A stretch of 51,006 nt of DNA from JABMRP01 sp964444795 (GTDB lineage: Bacteria; Planctomycetota; Planctomycetia; Pirellulales; Thermoguttaceae): positions 1 through 51,006 of the forward strand of contig CAYUIQ010000027.1 of the NCBI GenBank assembly GCA_964444795.1, given 5' to 3'. Positions 35,309 to 44,034 of this stretch are shown here, piece by piece. Position 1 is the first letter of the stretch, and every line of letters begins with the position of its first letter. The position numbers were made by a program, and so were the translations under genes. Below the pieces are notes generated by a model that had not been told where the DNA came from, made no database searches, and worked only from the letters and a program-made list of their open reading frames with translations.

Positions 35309-35995
35309 GGTATTTTTTCTCCGTTGCCTCGACCGGCTCGTCCCGTGGGAAGCACCTTGAGGTGCCCCGGCTGGCCGAACCGCGTGTCTTCTCCGCCGCG
35401 GTGCGAAGGGACCCGTTTCCGGCTTTCCGGCCAAACGCTGGGCCGAATTACCGTTTGTCCGCGCCGCCGTTCGCCGAATGCGTCGCGTGGGAATCTTCGC
35501 ACTGGAAAACCCAATAATGGGCCAGGTAAATCTCGTCGCGTGGTGTGTGCCATGGGCCGCAACGACGCGGCGCCACGTTGGGGTGGGAAATCCTTGGGGG
35601 GTCGGGGAAACAGCCGCATATCGAACGCTCACCGGAGCCGTTCGACCCACCGGCGTCACGAGCATGACTTGTCTGGGCCGACATCGACGACAGACACACT
35701 CACACCCCGTTGCTTCCGTTCAACTTGCCCGAATACCCCCATTCTCGCATCGCCGCGCCCCGATCGTCAAGTGTAACCAAGGATTTTACCCCCATAATCT
35801 GCCAAAAACAGGCTGTCCGAACCCCCTGTAAGTGTTGAATTTCCCCCAGATATAACCATTAAGAATCATGTATATCAACCCAAACGAGTGGGTTCACAAT
35901 TGGGAGCAGCTTACGCACGAGTAGACACGGAGAGACAGGGGGGCAGGAAGAACATTTGGCTTCGCAGACGCCATGGGCGCCCAACGAGCGACCCG
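35309..35995. other. Long non-coding stretch upstream of the HhH/HTH protein gene
   Basis: These 687 bases hold no convincing gene. Both strands have Arg/Pro/Ser-rich frames without ribosome sites. From about 35760 to 35900 the base composition turns AT-rich and contains a minus-strand promoter candidate at 35850-35878. If this is real, the transcript has an untranslated leader of about 530 bases. The stretch also holds whatever ends the transcript of the gene at 35996. Confidence 0.5.
35850..35878 (-). promoter_or_regulatory. Promoter candidate for the HhH/HTH protein gene
   Basis: On the minus strand: TTGATA, 17-base spacer, TTATAT, in a locally AT-rich patch of an otherwise GC-rich region. 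Confidence 0.4.
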
Positions 35996-36679
35996 CTACC
36001 GACCGGGCTGCGATCGGGGAGATTCCGCTTCCGGCGCGCCCGGCACTTCCGGTGGCTGCATGGGCAAATCGCCGGATGGCCGTGCGGGTAGCCGTGGGAT
36101 GGGCCAGGCCAACGGTTGCGGGCGACTCAACTCGGGGGCGACGAAAAACAACCCCGATGTTTCCAGGATGTGTCCGAGCACGACTTGGAGCTTGCTGTCG
36201 GCGTCGACCGTGGCAACCAGTCCACGCCCGTGGGCCGAACTGAGCCGCACCTGGGGGAATCCATCTTGGGTGAACGTCTCGATCGAGCCGGCCCCGCTTT
36301 GTGCATCCGCGGCCAGCACGACGGCCCGTTTTCCGTCCGGTCCACGGAGTTCGATCCGCCCCTGGCCGTCCGCCGCGCCGCCGGCCAACAGGATAACGGG
36401 AACTCCCTTGCCGCCGGTCACGGTCACGGCCCGACTTTGGGCCACGCCGGCTTGCGCGATCTGGCAGTGCGACTGATCGGCCACCAGAAGGTCGCAGTGA
36501 ATCGTCCGTGCCCGAAAATCCTCGGCAACCGGAAGCGACGCGTCGCCATGCACGACCAGTTCATCGCACATGATCTTTCCCGCGGCAAGAGATTTCGGCG
36601 GGACAAATTTGTCGCGCAGGGACACTCCCAGAGCCAGGAAGAGCAGCGGATAAACGATCCAGCGTTCGCGGGTGGTCAT
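35996..36679 (-). CDS. Membrane-anchored beta-rich protein coupled to formate dehydrogenase
   Basis: A 227-aa protein of unknown function. Residues 7-20 (WIVYPLLFLALGVS) form one membrane anchor or uncleaved signal. The rest is beta-rich with short repeats of the kind IELRGPDGKRAVVLAA, VRLSSAHGRGLVATVDA and LQVVLGHILE, and ends in a Pro-rich tail. Its ATG overlaps the stop of the formate dehydrogenase gene (ATGA), so the two are translationally coupled, and a role in anchoring or assembling that enzyme is possible but not shown. It has no Cys motifs for Fe-S clusters or heme, so it is not a beta or gamma subunit. Confidence 0.75.
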   Translation of the reverse strand: MTTRERWIVYPLLFLALGVSLRDKFVPPKSLAAGKIMCDELVVHGDASLPVAEDFRARTIHCDLLVADQSHCQIAQAGVAQSRAVTVTGGKGVPVILLAGGAADGQGRIELRGPDGKRAVVLAADAQSGAGSIETFTQDGFPQVRLSSAHGRGLVATVDADSKLQVVLGHILETSGLFFVAPELSRPQPLAWPIPRLPARPSGDLPMQPPEVPGAPEAESPRSQPGR

Positions 36680-39600
36680 GGTTCTTCCGGTTCTGTTTTT
36701 CGGACGTCGCAGAGAAACGCTTTATACTCGGGGATCATGGCGTTGGCATCGCCGACGTGCGGCGTGAGCAGATTGGCACTGGGGCCGGTGGCCAACCCTT
36801 GATAGCCGAAATGCCAAACCAGGGCAATCTGTTCGACTTGCCTGCCTTGGACCAGCAACGGGCGCAGGCGGCCGGTGACGACCGCGTGAAGCGTGATCTG
36901 GCCGCGTGCCGACGAGACGGTGACCAGATCGCCGTTGACGACACCCTGGCGCCCGGCCAGTTGTTGGCTGATCTCGACGAAGGCGTCGGGGACCAGTTCA
37001 ACCAGCCAGGGAAGATTGCGAGAGATCGCTCCCGAGAGCCAATGCTCGCTCACTCGGCAGGTCGTCGCGACGATCGGAAACCGGCTGGCATCGCCGAGTT
37101 GCTCCGGATGCGACACCTTGGTCAGCGGGTTGCACTGTTGCGCCGACAGGGCGTTGGATACCGGGCTTTCCAGCGGTTCGTAATGTTCGGGAAACGGCCC
37201 GTCGGCCAGCGTCGGCGCGAAGAGACAAGCCCGACCGTCGGGCAGCATGAGGAAGGCCTCGCGGCCGTCGGGATCGAGTGAGCCGTCGGCCTTTTCGACC
37301 GGCGGCCAACCGCCGTCGGGAATATCTCCGGTCCATCGCTGCAACCGCCGATCGTAGACCACCACCGGCCTGCGTGGATCCCAAGGTTCTCCCGACGCGT
37401 CGCAGCTTGCCCGATTGTACAGAATCCGGCGATTGGCCGGCCACGACCATGCCCAGCGGGCGTGCATGCCCAGCGGATCGGCGTCCTGGGCCGCGGCCTG
37501 CCGTCGGGCCATCTTGTTTTCGGAGTTCACATAGCTACCGCAATAGAGCCAATTGCCCGCCGCGGTCGTGCCGTCGTCCGTCAAGAGCGCGAACGAGGGG
37601 ACCTGCTCACCCGGCGCGAATCGCTTACCGTCGGGCAGCCTGACACCGCGGAGGAATCGCCCGTTGATCTCCCGGGCGACCGCACCGGCATCGGGATCTT
37701 CGCCATAGTCCCAACTCAGCCCGACCAGGGGTTCGGGCAGCGTGCCGCCCGCTGCGTAGAGCTCCTTGAGTTGTCGGCAGAGGCGATCGAGTATCCATAA
37801 ATCGCTTTTCGCTTCGCCGGACGGTGCCACAGCCGGGCGGCGCCATTGAGCCCAACGCCCCGAATTGGTCAGGCTGCCTTCTTTCTCCAGCGACGCGGCC
37901 GCCGGCAGAAGGAACACTTCGGTGGCGATGTTCTCGCTCTCGGCGCCGGGGCGTTTCCAGAAGGCGGCCGTCTCGGTCTCCCAGAGGTCGGCCACCACGA
38001 GCCAGTCGAGATGGTCCAGAGCGGTTCGCTCGCGATGCAGATCGGGACCGCTGACGGCCGGGTTTTGCCCCAGCACGATCAGCCCGTCGAGCCGGCCTTC
38101 ATGCATCGCGTCAAACATCGCAAGGTGGGAATAGTCGCCGTCGATTTTGGGCAGGTAATGATAGGCGAACTGATTGTCCTCGACCGCGTGAGCCCCCCAA
38201 TAGGCCTTCAGCAGGCTGACAAAGTATTGGGGATAATGGCGCCACCAATTGGCGCTTTGCGGCTCATTGCTCGGGGGCGTGTTCGACGCCAGATGCGCGC
38301 CCAGTGAATCGTGCCCGGCACGGGGCGGTTTGAGGTAGCCGGGTAGGTAGTCGAACAACAGGCCGTGATCGGTCGACCCCTGCACGTTCGACTCGCCCCG
38401 CAGCGCGTTGATCCCTCCGCCGGCTACCCCAATGTTGCCCAACAGCAATTGCAGCACCGCGTAGCTTCGCACATTCTGCGTGCCGCAACTATGTTGGGTC
38501 GCTCCCATGGAGTAAAGGATCGTCCCGGCGCGATCCGGCTGGTGCGTGTGGCAGAACGACTCGGCCAGCTTCGTCAGCGTGTCGCGCGGCGTGCCGCAAA
38601 CGGCCGACACGGTGTCCGGCGTGTAGCGAGCGTAGTGCCGCTTCAGCAGTTGGAACACGCAACGGGGATCTTCCAGCGAAGGGTCCTTCTCGATCCGGCC
38701 TTCGGCGTCGTGCTGGTAACCCCAAGACGGGCCTTCGGCGGCCGCTTGTGCCGGCTCGACGGGACCAAAACGCCCGGCCTGGAACGCGAACCGCGAGTCG
38801 ACCAGATACGAAGCGTTTGTGTGGGCCACGAGATATGGTTTCTGCACCAAATCGTGTTCCATCGCGTGGTGAATCAGACCGCCCATCAGCGCGATGTCCG
38901 TGCCGGATCGCAAGGGTACGTACAGATCGGCCACGGCGGCGGTACGTGTGAACCGGGGATCGACGGCAATCAGCGGTGCGCCGCGGCGGCGTGCCTCCAT
39001 CGCCCAATGCATGGCCACCGGATGATTCTCCGCCACGTTGGCACCGATCATCATCACGGCGTCGGCATTGGCCACGTCGATCCAATGGTTGGTCATCGCG
39101 CCGCGGCCAAACGTGGCGCCCAGTCCGGTCACCGTCGACGAATGGCACACCCGCGCCTGGTGCTCCAGATAGACGATCCCCAGCGCCCGGGAAAGCTTGC
39201 CGAAGAGATAGCATTCCTCGTTGTTCAGCGCCGCCCCGCCGAGACAGCCGACCGCCTCGGTGCGGTTGACCGTTCGTCCCTGAGCGTCGGTGGTTTGGAA
39301 GGTGGCGTCGCGGGTGTGTTGGATCTTCTCGGCGATGCGCCGGATCGCCCAGGTCCAGTCTCTTTCTTCCCATTGCGAACCACCTGGGGCACGATAAAGT
39401 ACCCGGGTGACGCGGCGTGGGTTATCGGCCACCTGACTCAGAGCGGAGCCTTTGGCGCAGAGCGTCCCGCGATTGATCGGGTGGTCGGGATCGCCCTCGA
39501 CACCGACGACTTGCCCCCCGACATCGGTCGCGATGGCGCCGCATCCCACGGCACAGAAGGGGCAGATGGTCGATGTCATCGTCCCGCGCCTCGGGATCGC

Positions 39601-39699
39601 TGTCTCGGCGCCGGCAGCGGGTGCGTGAAGATCGAGCCCCAGAAATCCCAACAGCGAGGCGGAAGAAGTTGTCAGAAACGTGCGTCGCTGCATGGTCAT
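36676..39699 (-). CDS. Tat-exported formate dehydrogenase alpha subunit, Cys-type
   Basis: A 1007-aa molybdopterin enzyme of the FdnG/FdhG type, expected to oxidise formate in the periplasm. The ATG at 39699 gives MTMQRRTFLTTSS, a twin-arginine signal. The [4Fe-4S] ligands are C46, C49, C53 and C81 (ICPFCAVGCG, GTLCAKG). C185 in ARVCHSSTVTG stands where E. coli FdnG has selenocysteine; the codon is TGC. ATFGRGAMTNHW, NNEECYLFGKL and the cofactor-binding tail (VTVSSARGQITLHAVVTGR, PSANLLTPHVGDANAMIPEY) match the family. An in-frame ATG at 39741 overlaps the predicted -10 box, so it is unlikely. No Fe-S beta subunit or cytochrome gamma subunit lies nearby. The only coupled partner is the small protein at 35996. 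Confidence 0.92.
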   Translation of the reverse strand: MTMQRRTFLTTSSASLLGFLGLDLHAPAAGAETAIPRRGTMTSTICPFCAVGCGAIATDVGGQVVGVEGDPDHPINRGTLCAKGSALSQVADNPRRVTRVLYRAPGGSQWEERDWTWAIRRIAEKIQHTRDATFQTTDAQGRTVNRTEAVGCLGGAALNNEECYLFGKLSRALGIVYLEHQARVCHSSTVTGLGATFGRGAMTNHWIDVANADAVMMIGANVAENHPVAMHWAMEARRRGAPLIAVDPRFTRTAAVADLYVPLRSGTDIALMGGLIHHAMEHDLVQKPYLVAHTNASYLVDSRFAFQAGRFGPVEPAQAAAEGPSWGYQHDAEGRIEKDPSLEDPRCVFQLLKRHYARYTPDTVSAVCGTPRDTLTKLAESFCHTHQPDRAGTILYSMGATQHSCGTQNVRSYAVLQLLLGNIGVAGGGINALRGESNVQGSTDHGLLFDYLPGYLKPPRAGHDSLGAHLASNTPPSNEPQSANWWRHYPQYFVSLLKAYWGAHAVEDNQFAYHYLPKIDGDYSHLAMFDAMHEGRLDGLIVLGQNPAVSGPDLHRERTALDHLDWLVVADLWETETAAFWKRPGAESENIATEVFLLPAAASLEKEGSLTNSGRWAQWRRPAVAPSGEAKSDLWILDRLCRQLKELYAAGGTLPEPLVGLSWDYGEDPDAGAVAREINGRFLRGVRLPDGKRFAPGEQVPSFALLTDDGTTAAGNWLYCGSYVNSENKMARRQAAAQDADPLGMHARWAWSWPANRRILYNRASCDASGEPWDPRRPVVVYDRRLQRWTGDIPDGGWPPVEKADGSLDPDGREAFLMLPDGRACLFAPTLADGPFPEHYEPLESPVSNALSAQQCNPLTKVSHPEQLGDASRFPIVATTCRVSEHWLSGAISRNLPWLVELVPDAFVEISQQLAGRQGVVNGDLVTVSSARGQITLHAVVTGRLRPLLVQGRQVEQIALVWHFGYQGLATGPSANLLTPHVGDANAMIPEYKAFLCDVRKTEPEEP

Positions 39700-39739
39700 G
39701 GCGATTTGTTCCCGGGCTGCGGTGGAAGTCCCGTGCTTC

Positions 39740-39769
39740 ATTACAACGGCCCAAGCCGAGCGGCGTCAA
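39740..39769 (-). promoter_or_regulatory. Promoter candidate for the formate dehydrogenase gene
   Basis: On the minus strand: TTGACG (5 of 6), 18-base spacer, TGTAAT (5 of 6). Transcription would start near 39732, leaving a leader of about 33 bases before the ATG at 39699. Confidence 0.6.
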
Positions 39770-39824
39770 GGTCGTGTGCAGTCTTCGCTACGGCCGGTCA
39801 TGCCCCATGAGGGTGGTGTGTTCC

Positions 39825-39853
39825 TTGCCTTGATGGGCCACATGGCGGATAAT
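39825..39853 (+). promoter_or_regulatory. Promoter candidate for the small lipoprotein gene
   Basis: TTGCCT, 17-base spacer, GATAAT (5 of 6). It is divergent from the formate dehydrogenase promoter, about 55 bases away. Confidence 0.5.
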
Positions 39854-39867
39854 GGGGAGGTGCCAAC

Positions 39868-40191
39868 ATGGACACGGTTCAAATCGACACGTTGTCAGCC
39901 CCGTCGCCCGCGAGTTACCCACGCTTGATGGTGAGAGCCATGACGAAACGCCTACTGACGTTCATTCTGTCGGTCTTCTTCATGACGGCTCTGGGCGGAT
40001 GCGGTCAACCACCCGAGGAGGAGCCGATCGTTGACACCGGGTATACCGGCCCGGTCGACAGCCTCGGCATGCCTTTGGAAATTACGGTTTCCGACCTGCC
40101 CGAGGTCCCCGTGCGGATCCGCGGGCCGTTTGAAGAGCGGAAGGAGCCGTCCGAAGGTCCAAATCCCAATGACGAAGCGGAACCGGGCTGA
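39868..40191 (+). CDS. Small lipoprotein, function unknown
   Basis: A short lipoprotein of 107 aa from the ATG at 39868, which has a GGGGAGG site seven bases upstream, or 82 aa from an ATG at 39943, which gives a normal-length signal (MTKRLLTFILSVFFMTALGG). The start is undecided: the promoter candidate would begin transcription close to the first ribosome site. The lipobox Cys is in ALGGCGQ. The mature part is Glu/Pro-rich (PPEEEP, GPFEERKEPSEGPNPNDEAE) and probably flexible. A short EITVSDLPEVPVRIRG stretch may be a beta strand. It is divergent from the formate dehydrogenase gene. I do not recognise a family. Confidence 0.65.
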   Translation: MDTVQIDTLSAPSPASYPRLMVRAMTKRLLTFILSVFFMTALGGCGQPPEEEPIVDTGYTGPVDSLGMPLEITVSDLPEVPVRIRGPFEERKEPSEGPNPNDEAEPG

Positions 40192-40354
40192 CGGTGGACG
40201 GCCTCTGCTACTTGCACCGGTGGTGCCGGGCGGGTAGGCTCAATCCCTGCCGATTTCGAGCCGTTTAGCCGCTCCCCATGCCGGGTACAAGTGCCCGGGC
40301 TGAACAACCACGTGCTTTCTCGCGCCGATGGCAGAGCATATCGGAGGTGCAATC

Positions 40355-42052
40355 ATGCTGTCTTACGTTGCCACGCTGTCGCATTTGTTCATTTTTTCCT
40401 GTTTCGTGGCCCTCTCCGCGATGCAGCGGGCTCCCCAAGACCCCAGCGGGCCCGAAGACGCGGTGTTCGTCGGCGCTGGACGCCCCGCCTCGGTACGGGT
40501 CGAGGGGAAGGTGTGGACCGCCGGCGATGGCTACGTCGAGTGTGGGGGTACCGAAAACTTCCTCTACGGCGGCAAGGGGATCGGCCCGGGCGACTTTACG
40601 ATCACCGCCCGGCTGTCGATCGAGGACCTGACCCGAAGCGCCGCCACGTTTACGATCGGCGGGCATAGCCACTTCGGCTTCGAAGGCGGCGCCGGACAGA
40701 TGTTCGTCGAGGGTCCGTTCTTCGGCGCCTCGGGAGCCAAGTACGTGGGCCCCAACACGGGCATCGTCACCCAGGGCAAACCGCTACGGCTGGAAGTTGT
40801 CCGCCGGGGAACCGAACTGACCATCGCGATCGATGGCCGGCAGGTGTATCGCGGGCAGTTTACCGAAGGTCCCGTGGGTCGCGTGGGATTCCGTCCCTGG
40901 CGGGCGACGATGCGGATCTTCGATTTCGCCGCCACGGGGCAACTCGTCGAGTTGCCCAAACGTCCCCAACCAACCCAGACCGATGCGGACCCGCCGACCG
41001 AGCATGTCACGGTCTACACTTCCGGCCGCGGCGATTACCACACCTATCGCATCCCCTCGGTGATCGTCACCCAGAAAGAGACCGTGTTGGCCTTTTGCGA
41101 GGGACGCAAGAACAGTCGCAGCGATTCGGGCGACATCGACCTGTTGCTCCGTCGCAGCTCCGACGGTGGGCAGACTTTTTCCGAGCCGCAAGTCGTTTGG
41201 GACGATGGCCCCAACACATGTGGTAATCCTTGCCCGGTGATCGATCGGGAGACGGGCACGATCTGGTTGCTGGCGACTCACAACCTGGGCGTCGACCGCG
41301 AGCCGCAAATCGTCGAGCGAAAAAGCCGCGGAACGCGAACCGTCTGGGTTGCCAAAAGTACCGACGACGGGCTCTCCTGGAGCAAACCGGTCGAGATCAC
41401 CGCGGCGACGAAGCAGTCCTCCTGGACTTGGTATGCCACGGGGCCCGGTTGCGGTATCCAGACGCGCACCGGGCGTCTGGTCATCCCCTGCGATCACATC
41501 GACTCGGACACCGGCCAGTGGAGTTCGCACGTCGTCTTCAGCGACGACCACGGCAAGACGTGGAAGCTGGGCGGTTCGGCGCCGCCGAAGACGAACGAGT
41601 GCGAAGTCGTCGAATTGGCCGACGGGCGGTTGCTGCTGAATATGCGAAACTACAATCGCCAGCATCCGTGCCGTGCCGTGGCCACGAGTCGCGATGAGGG
41701 TGAAACCTTCGGCGAGGTGTCGTACGACGAGACGCTGGTCGAGCCGGTGTGTCAGGCGAGCATTCGTCGCGGGCTCAAAGACAAGGACGGCCACGCGCCG
41801 ATCCTCTTCTCCAACCCGGCCCAGACCGGTGCGCGAAAGCAGATGACCGTACGGCTCAGCCGCGACGAGGGGAAGAGTTGGCCGGTCGCCCAAGTGCTCC
41901 ATGCCGGTCCGGCCGCCTATTCCTGCCTGGCCGTGTTGGGCGACGGGACGATCCTCTGCCTCTACGAACGGGGTACGAAGAGCGCCTACGAGACGATCGC
42001 TCTGGCCCGATTTAAGCTCGATTGGTTGACCGCCGCGCCCCCGGAGAACTGA
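40355..42052 (+). CDS. Secreted sialidase-like (BNR/GH33-type) protein with N-terminal LamG-like module
   Basis: A 565-aa exported protein. The ATG at 40355 follows GGAGGT by seven bases; an earlier in-frame ATG at 40328 has no such site. Signal peptide at about 1-25. A LamG/DUF1080-like module covers about 40-200 (GPGDFTITARLSIEDL, RLEVVRRGTELTIAIDGRQV). The six-bladed sialidase propeller spans about 220-560 with YHTYRIPSVIV (first catalytic Arg), NSRSDSGDIDLLLR (Asp) and NECEVVELADGRLLL (Glu). Its Asp-boxes are SSDGGQTFS, STDDGLSWS, SDDHGKTWK, SRDEGETFG and SRDEGKSWP. It should release terminal sialic acid or a related sugar. The next gene starts three bases after its stop, so they are probably one operon. 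Confidence 0.9.
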   Translation: MLSYVATLSHLFIFSCFVALSAMQRAPQDPSGPEDAVFVGAGRPASVRVEGKVWTAGDGYVECGGTENFLYGGKGIGPGDFTITARLSIEDLTRSAATFTIGGHSHFGFEGGAGQMFVEGPFFGASGAKYVGPNTGIVTQGKPLRLEVVRRGTELTIAIDGRQVYRGQFTEGPVGRVGFRPWRATMRIFDFAATGQLVELPKRPQPTQTDADPPTEHVTVYTSGRGDYHTYRIPSVIVTQKETVLAFCEGRKNSRSDSGDIDLLLRRSSDGGQTFSEPQVVWDDGPNTCGNPCPVIDRETGTIWLLATHNLGVDREPQIVERKSRGTRTVWVAKSTDDGLSWSKPVEITAATKQSSWTWYATGPGCGIQTRTGRLVIPCDHIDSDTGQWSSHVVFSDDHGKTWKLGGSAPPKTNECEVVELADGRLLLNMRNYNRQHPCRAVATSRDEGETFGEVSYDETLVEPVCQASIRRGLKDKDGHAPILFSNPAQTGARKQMTVRLSRDEGKSWPVAQVLHAGPAAYSCLAVLGDGTILCLYERGTKSAYETIALARFKLDWLTAAPPEN

Positions 42053-42055
42053 GCC

Positions 42056-42397
42056 ATGCACCAACGACACGATTCTCTCTCGCCGGAGAAGCTGCAACTC
42101 TTCGCGGCCGGTCTCTCGGGCTTGTCGCCAGACGAGGTCCGCAAGGCCAAGGTGCTCTATCTTCGCAACGCGATCTCCGAGTACACGGCCATGCGGGAGG
42201 GCATGCGCGCCTTTGGATGCGTCCAGGCCTTTTTTGCGATTATCCCCATCTTCTGGCCGATCCTCTATGCCCAGCGGCGGATGATGAACTCCGGGATGCG
42301 CCTGGCCCAGGACCGTATTCGCAACGCGATCGACGTGTGGGAAGACGATCTGCGGGGCGAACGGTTCGACTTGGGCGATGGGGAGTTCATCGCATAG
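42056..42397 (+). CDS. Small membrane-associated protein, function unknown
   Basis: A 113-aa protein starting three bases after the sialidase stop. It opens with a helical soluble part (LSPEKLQLFAAGLSGLSPDE), has one hydrophobic segment near residues 52-71 (AFGCVQAFFAIIPIFWPILY), and ends with a charged helix (RIRNAIDVWEDDLRG). No ribosome site is clear, but translation could be coupled. There is no known motif; a role linked to the sialidase is only suggested by position. Confidence 0.6.
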   Translation: MHQRHDSLSPEKLQLFAAGLSGLSPDEVRKAKVLYLRNAISEYTAMREGMRAFGCVQAFFAIIPIFWPILYAQRRMMNSGMRLAQDRIRNAIDVWEDDLRGERFDLGDGEFIA

Positions 42398-42672
42398 CGC
42401 TCCGGCGTCCATCCCCTCCTGGGGGGTGCGGGTAGCGGTCCCTCTTGTCGCCTCCGGCAAAGATCCGCGGAAATGCTGGCAAAGTCTTTCTCGATCAAAC
42501 ACAATAATAGACCGCCCCCGCGCCTCTTATTTCCCCACCCGAACGCCCCCAAATACCCGAAGCGGTTTCGCCGGCGTGAAGCGGACCGCGCTTCGTCAGT
42601 TTTCGTTGTCTGCCGCGGCCATTGTTTGGTGTGCGGTGCGTAGGCTGTTCCCGTTTGATAAGGAGAGATGAC

Positions 42673-43053
42673 ATGTTGCGGATTATGTTGAGTTTGGCGT
42701 TGGCCCTGACGATCGGTCTGGCCGCGGCGTCGGCACAAGATGCCAAGAAGAAAGACGGCCCCAAGAAGGATAAGAAGCCGCCGGTCAGCGCCGAGGAGCG
42801 GGCCGCCGCCATGGAGAAACGCTTCAAGGCCAAGGACAAAGACGGCGACGGTAAGCTGACGCTGGCCGAACTGGCCGGCAAGACCGCTGCAACCGAGGAG
42901 CGGGCCAAGAAACTTATCAAGGCCAAGGACAAGGACGGCGACGGAGCATTGACCTTGAAGGAGATGTTGGCCAAGCCGGAGAAGAAGGATCGGCCGAAGA
43001 AGGATCGGCCGAAGAAGGATCGCCCCAAGAAGGAGAAGCCCGCCGAGAAGTAG
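42673..43053 (+). CDS. Secreted EF-hand protein with Lys-rich repeat tail
   Basis: A 126-aa exported protein. The ATG at 42673 follows AAGGAGAG and starts a signal peptide (MLRIMLSLALALTIGLAAAS). Two EF-hand calcium loops are seen: DKDGDGKLTLAE and DKDGDGALTLKE, with the acidic ligands in place. The tail is a tandem repeat of KKDRP encoded by 15-base units. The protein is strongly basic outside the calcium loops. The next gene encodes another Lys-rich protein with a nearly matching leader, so the two probably share ancestry of the 5-prime end and perhaps a role at the cell surface. Confidence 0.82.
   Translation: MLRIMLSLALALTIGLAAASAQDAKKKDGPKKDKKPPVSAEERAAAMEKRFKAKDKDGDGKLTLAELAGKTAATEERAKKLIKAKDKDGDGALTLKEMLAKPEKKDRPKKDRPKKDRPKKEKPAEK
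42982..43035 (+). repeat. 15-bp coding tandem repeat (KKDRP)
   Basis: Three units of AAGAAGGATCGGCCG (the third ends in CCCC) and a partial fourth lie inside the EF-hand gene. Copy number may vary between strains. Confidence 0.8.
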
Positions 43054-43125
43054 GCGGTCTCCATCGAGGGACCTTGCGACTCCCGTCAACCATTGCTGTT
43101 TCCCCCTATACTAAGGAGTACCCAG

Positions 43126-43866
43126 ATGTTGAGACTTCTGTTGAGCATGGTGTTCGTGCTCGGCCTGATGTTGAACACGGCGTCGGCCGAGGACGCGAAG
43201 AAGAAGGCGCCGAAGAAACCGGCCACCGAGGCCTGCAAAGCCAAGCCGAAGACCGACGTAGCGAAGAAACCCTGCTGTCCGAAACCGCCGGCCGGGAAGG
43301 CCGCGGAGAAGAAACCGTGTTGCCCGCAAGCGGCCGCCAAGAAACCGGTCCCGCCGAAACCGCGACCGGTCTCGCCGGAGGCGGCCAAGCAAGCAGCCGC
43401 CCGGAAAGCGATAGCCCAGCGGTTTGCCGAAGCGACGAAGAACCTGCCGCCCGCGGCTCGGCGACTGGCGTACGCGAAGATGCAGGCCGGTCAGGTCAAG
43501 GGCCGTGTGATGACGGCCCAGCGCGATCTCGATCGGGCCAAGGCCTCGATCGGGTTTGCGGAAAAGAGATTGGCCGACGCCCAGAAGACGGTCGCCGAGG
43601 CCGAGAAGCGGGTCGCCGAGGCCGAGAAGCAGGCGGTCGCCGAGCGCGAGCAGATGGCTGCCCGGCGAAAAGCCGAGATGGAGCAGCGAGCCGCCGACGC
43701 GCGACGGAAGCAACAAGCGGCCCGGAAGCCGGTGCCACGGAAGCCCCAGCCTCGCCGCCCCGAAGTGAAAAAGCCTAAAGCCAAGAAGCTTGAGGCTAAG
43801 AAGCCCGTTGCCAAGAAACCGGCGCCTAAGAAGCCCGAGGCCAAGAAGCCGGTGGAGAAGAAATAG
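43126..43866 (+). CDS. Secreted Lys/Ala-rich coiled-coil protein
   Basis: A 246-aa exported protein. The ATG at 43126 follows AAGGAG; an in-frame ATG at 43093 has no site. Leader MLRLLLSMVFVLGLMLNTAS is followed by AEDAKKKAPKKP, close to the leader and AQDAKKKDGPKK of the previous gene. Two CCP motifs (KKPCCPKPP, KKPCCPQAA) come next. Residues about 85-205 form a long coiled coil (FAEKRLADAQKTVAEAEKRV). The tail is a KKP/AKKP repeat reminiscent of histone H1-like polycations. Such a tail could bind DNA, polyanionic glycans or the cell wall; the signal peptide argues for the last two. A hairpin terminator follows. Not assigned to a family. Confidence 0.8.
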   Translation: MLRLLLSMVFVLGLMLNTASAEDAKKKAPKKPATEACKAKPKTDVAKKPCCPKPPAGKAAEKKPCCPQAAAKKPVPPKPRPVSPEAAKQAAARKAIAQRFAEATKNLPPAARRLAYAKMQAGQVKGRVMTAQRDLDRAKASIGFAEKRLADAQKTVAEAEKRVAEAEKQAVAEREQMAARRKAEMEQRAADARRKQQAARKPVPRKPQPRRPEVKKPKAKKLEAKKPVAKKPAPKKPEAKKPVEKK

Positions 43867-43905
43867 AGGCATGGCCGTTTCGACGTCCTTGCCGTGGCAA
43901 CCTGT

Positions 43906-43957
43906 CCGGTTCGCGGGAGTGACCGCCTCTGGGGCGCTCCGGCGAACCGGTTTTCTT
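43906..43957 (+). terminator. Terminator behind the Lys-rich gene pair
   Basis: CCGGTTCGC (43906-43914) pairs perfectly with GCGAACCGG (43942-43950). The stem extends by GGAG/CTCC with a bulge, and TTTTCTT follows. It lies 39 bases after the stop. Confidence 0.75.
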
Positions 43958-44034
43958 ATGGTTCATCTGGAAATATCGAGCAGGGCGCCACGAACCACTC
44001 CACCGAACCAGATTCCCGCTTTTCCGGCCAACCG

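Noticed and set aside
33932..35776. 614-codon plus-strand open frame over the HhH/HTH gene
   Set aside because: The minus-strand gene has recognisable motifs, a ribosome site and a perfect terminator; the plus frame has none.
39145..39147. Selenocysteine in formate dehydrogenase
   Set aside because: The codon at the active-site position is TGC, an ordinary Cys, and no SECIS-like need arises.
38365..39810. 481-codon plus-strand open frame over the formate dehydrogenase gene
   Set aside because: Antisense shadow; the minus-strand gene has cofactor and Fe-S motifs throughout.
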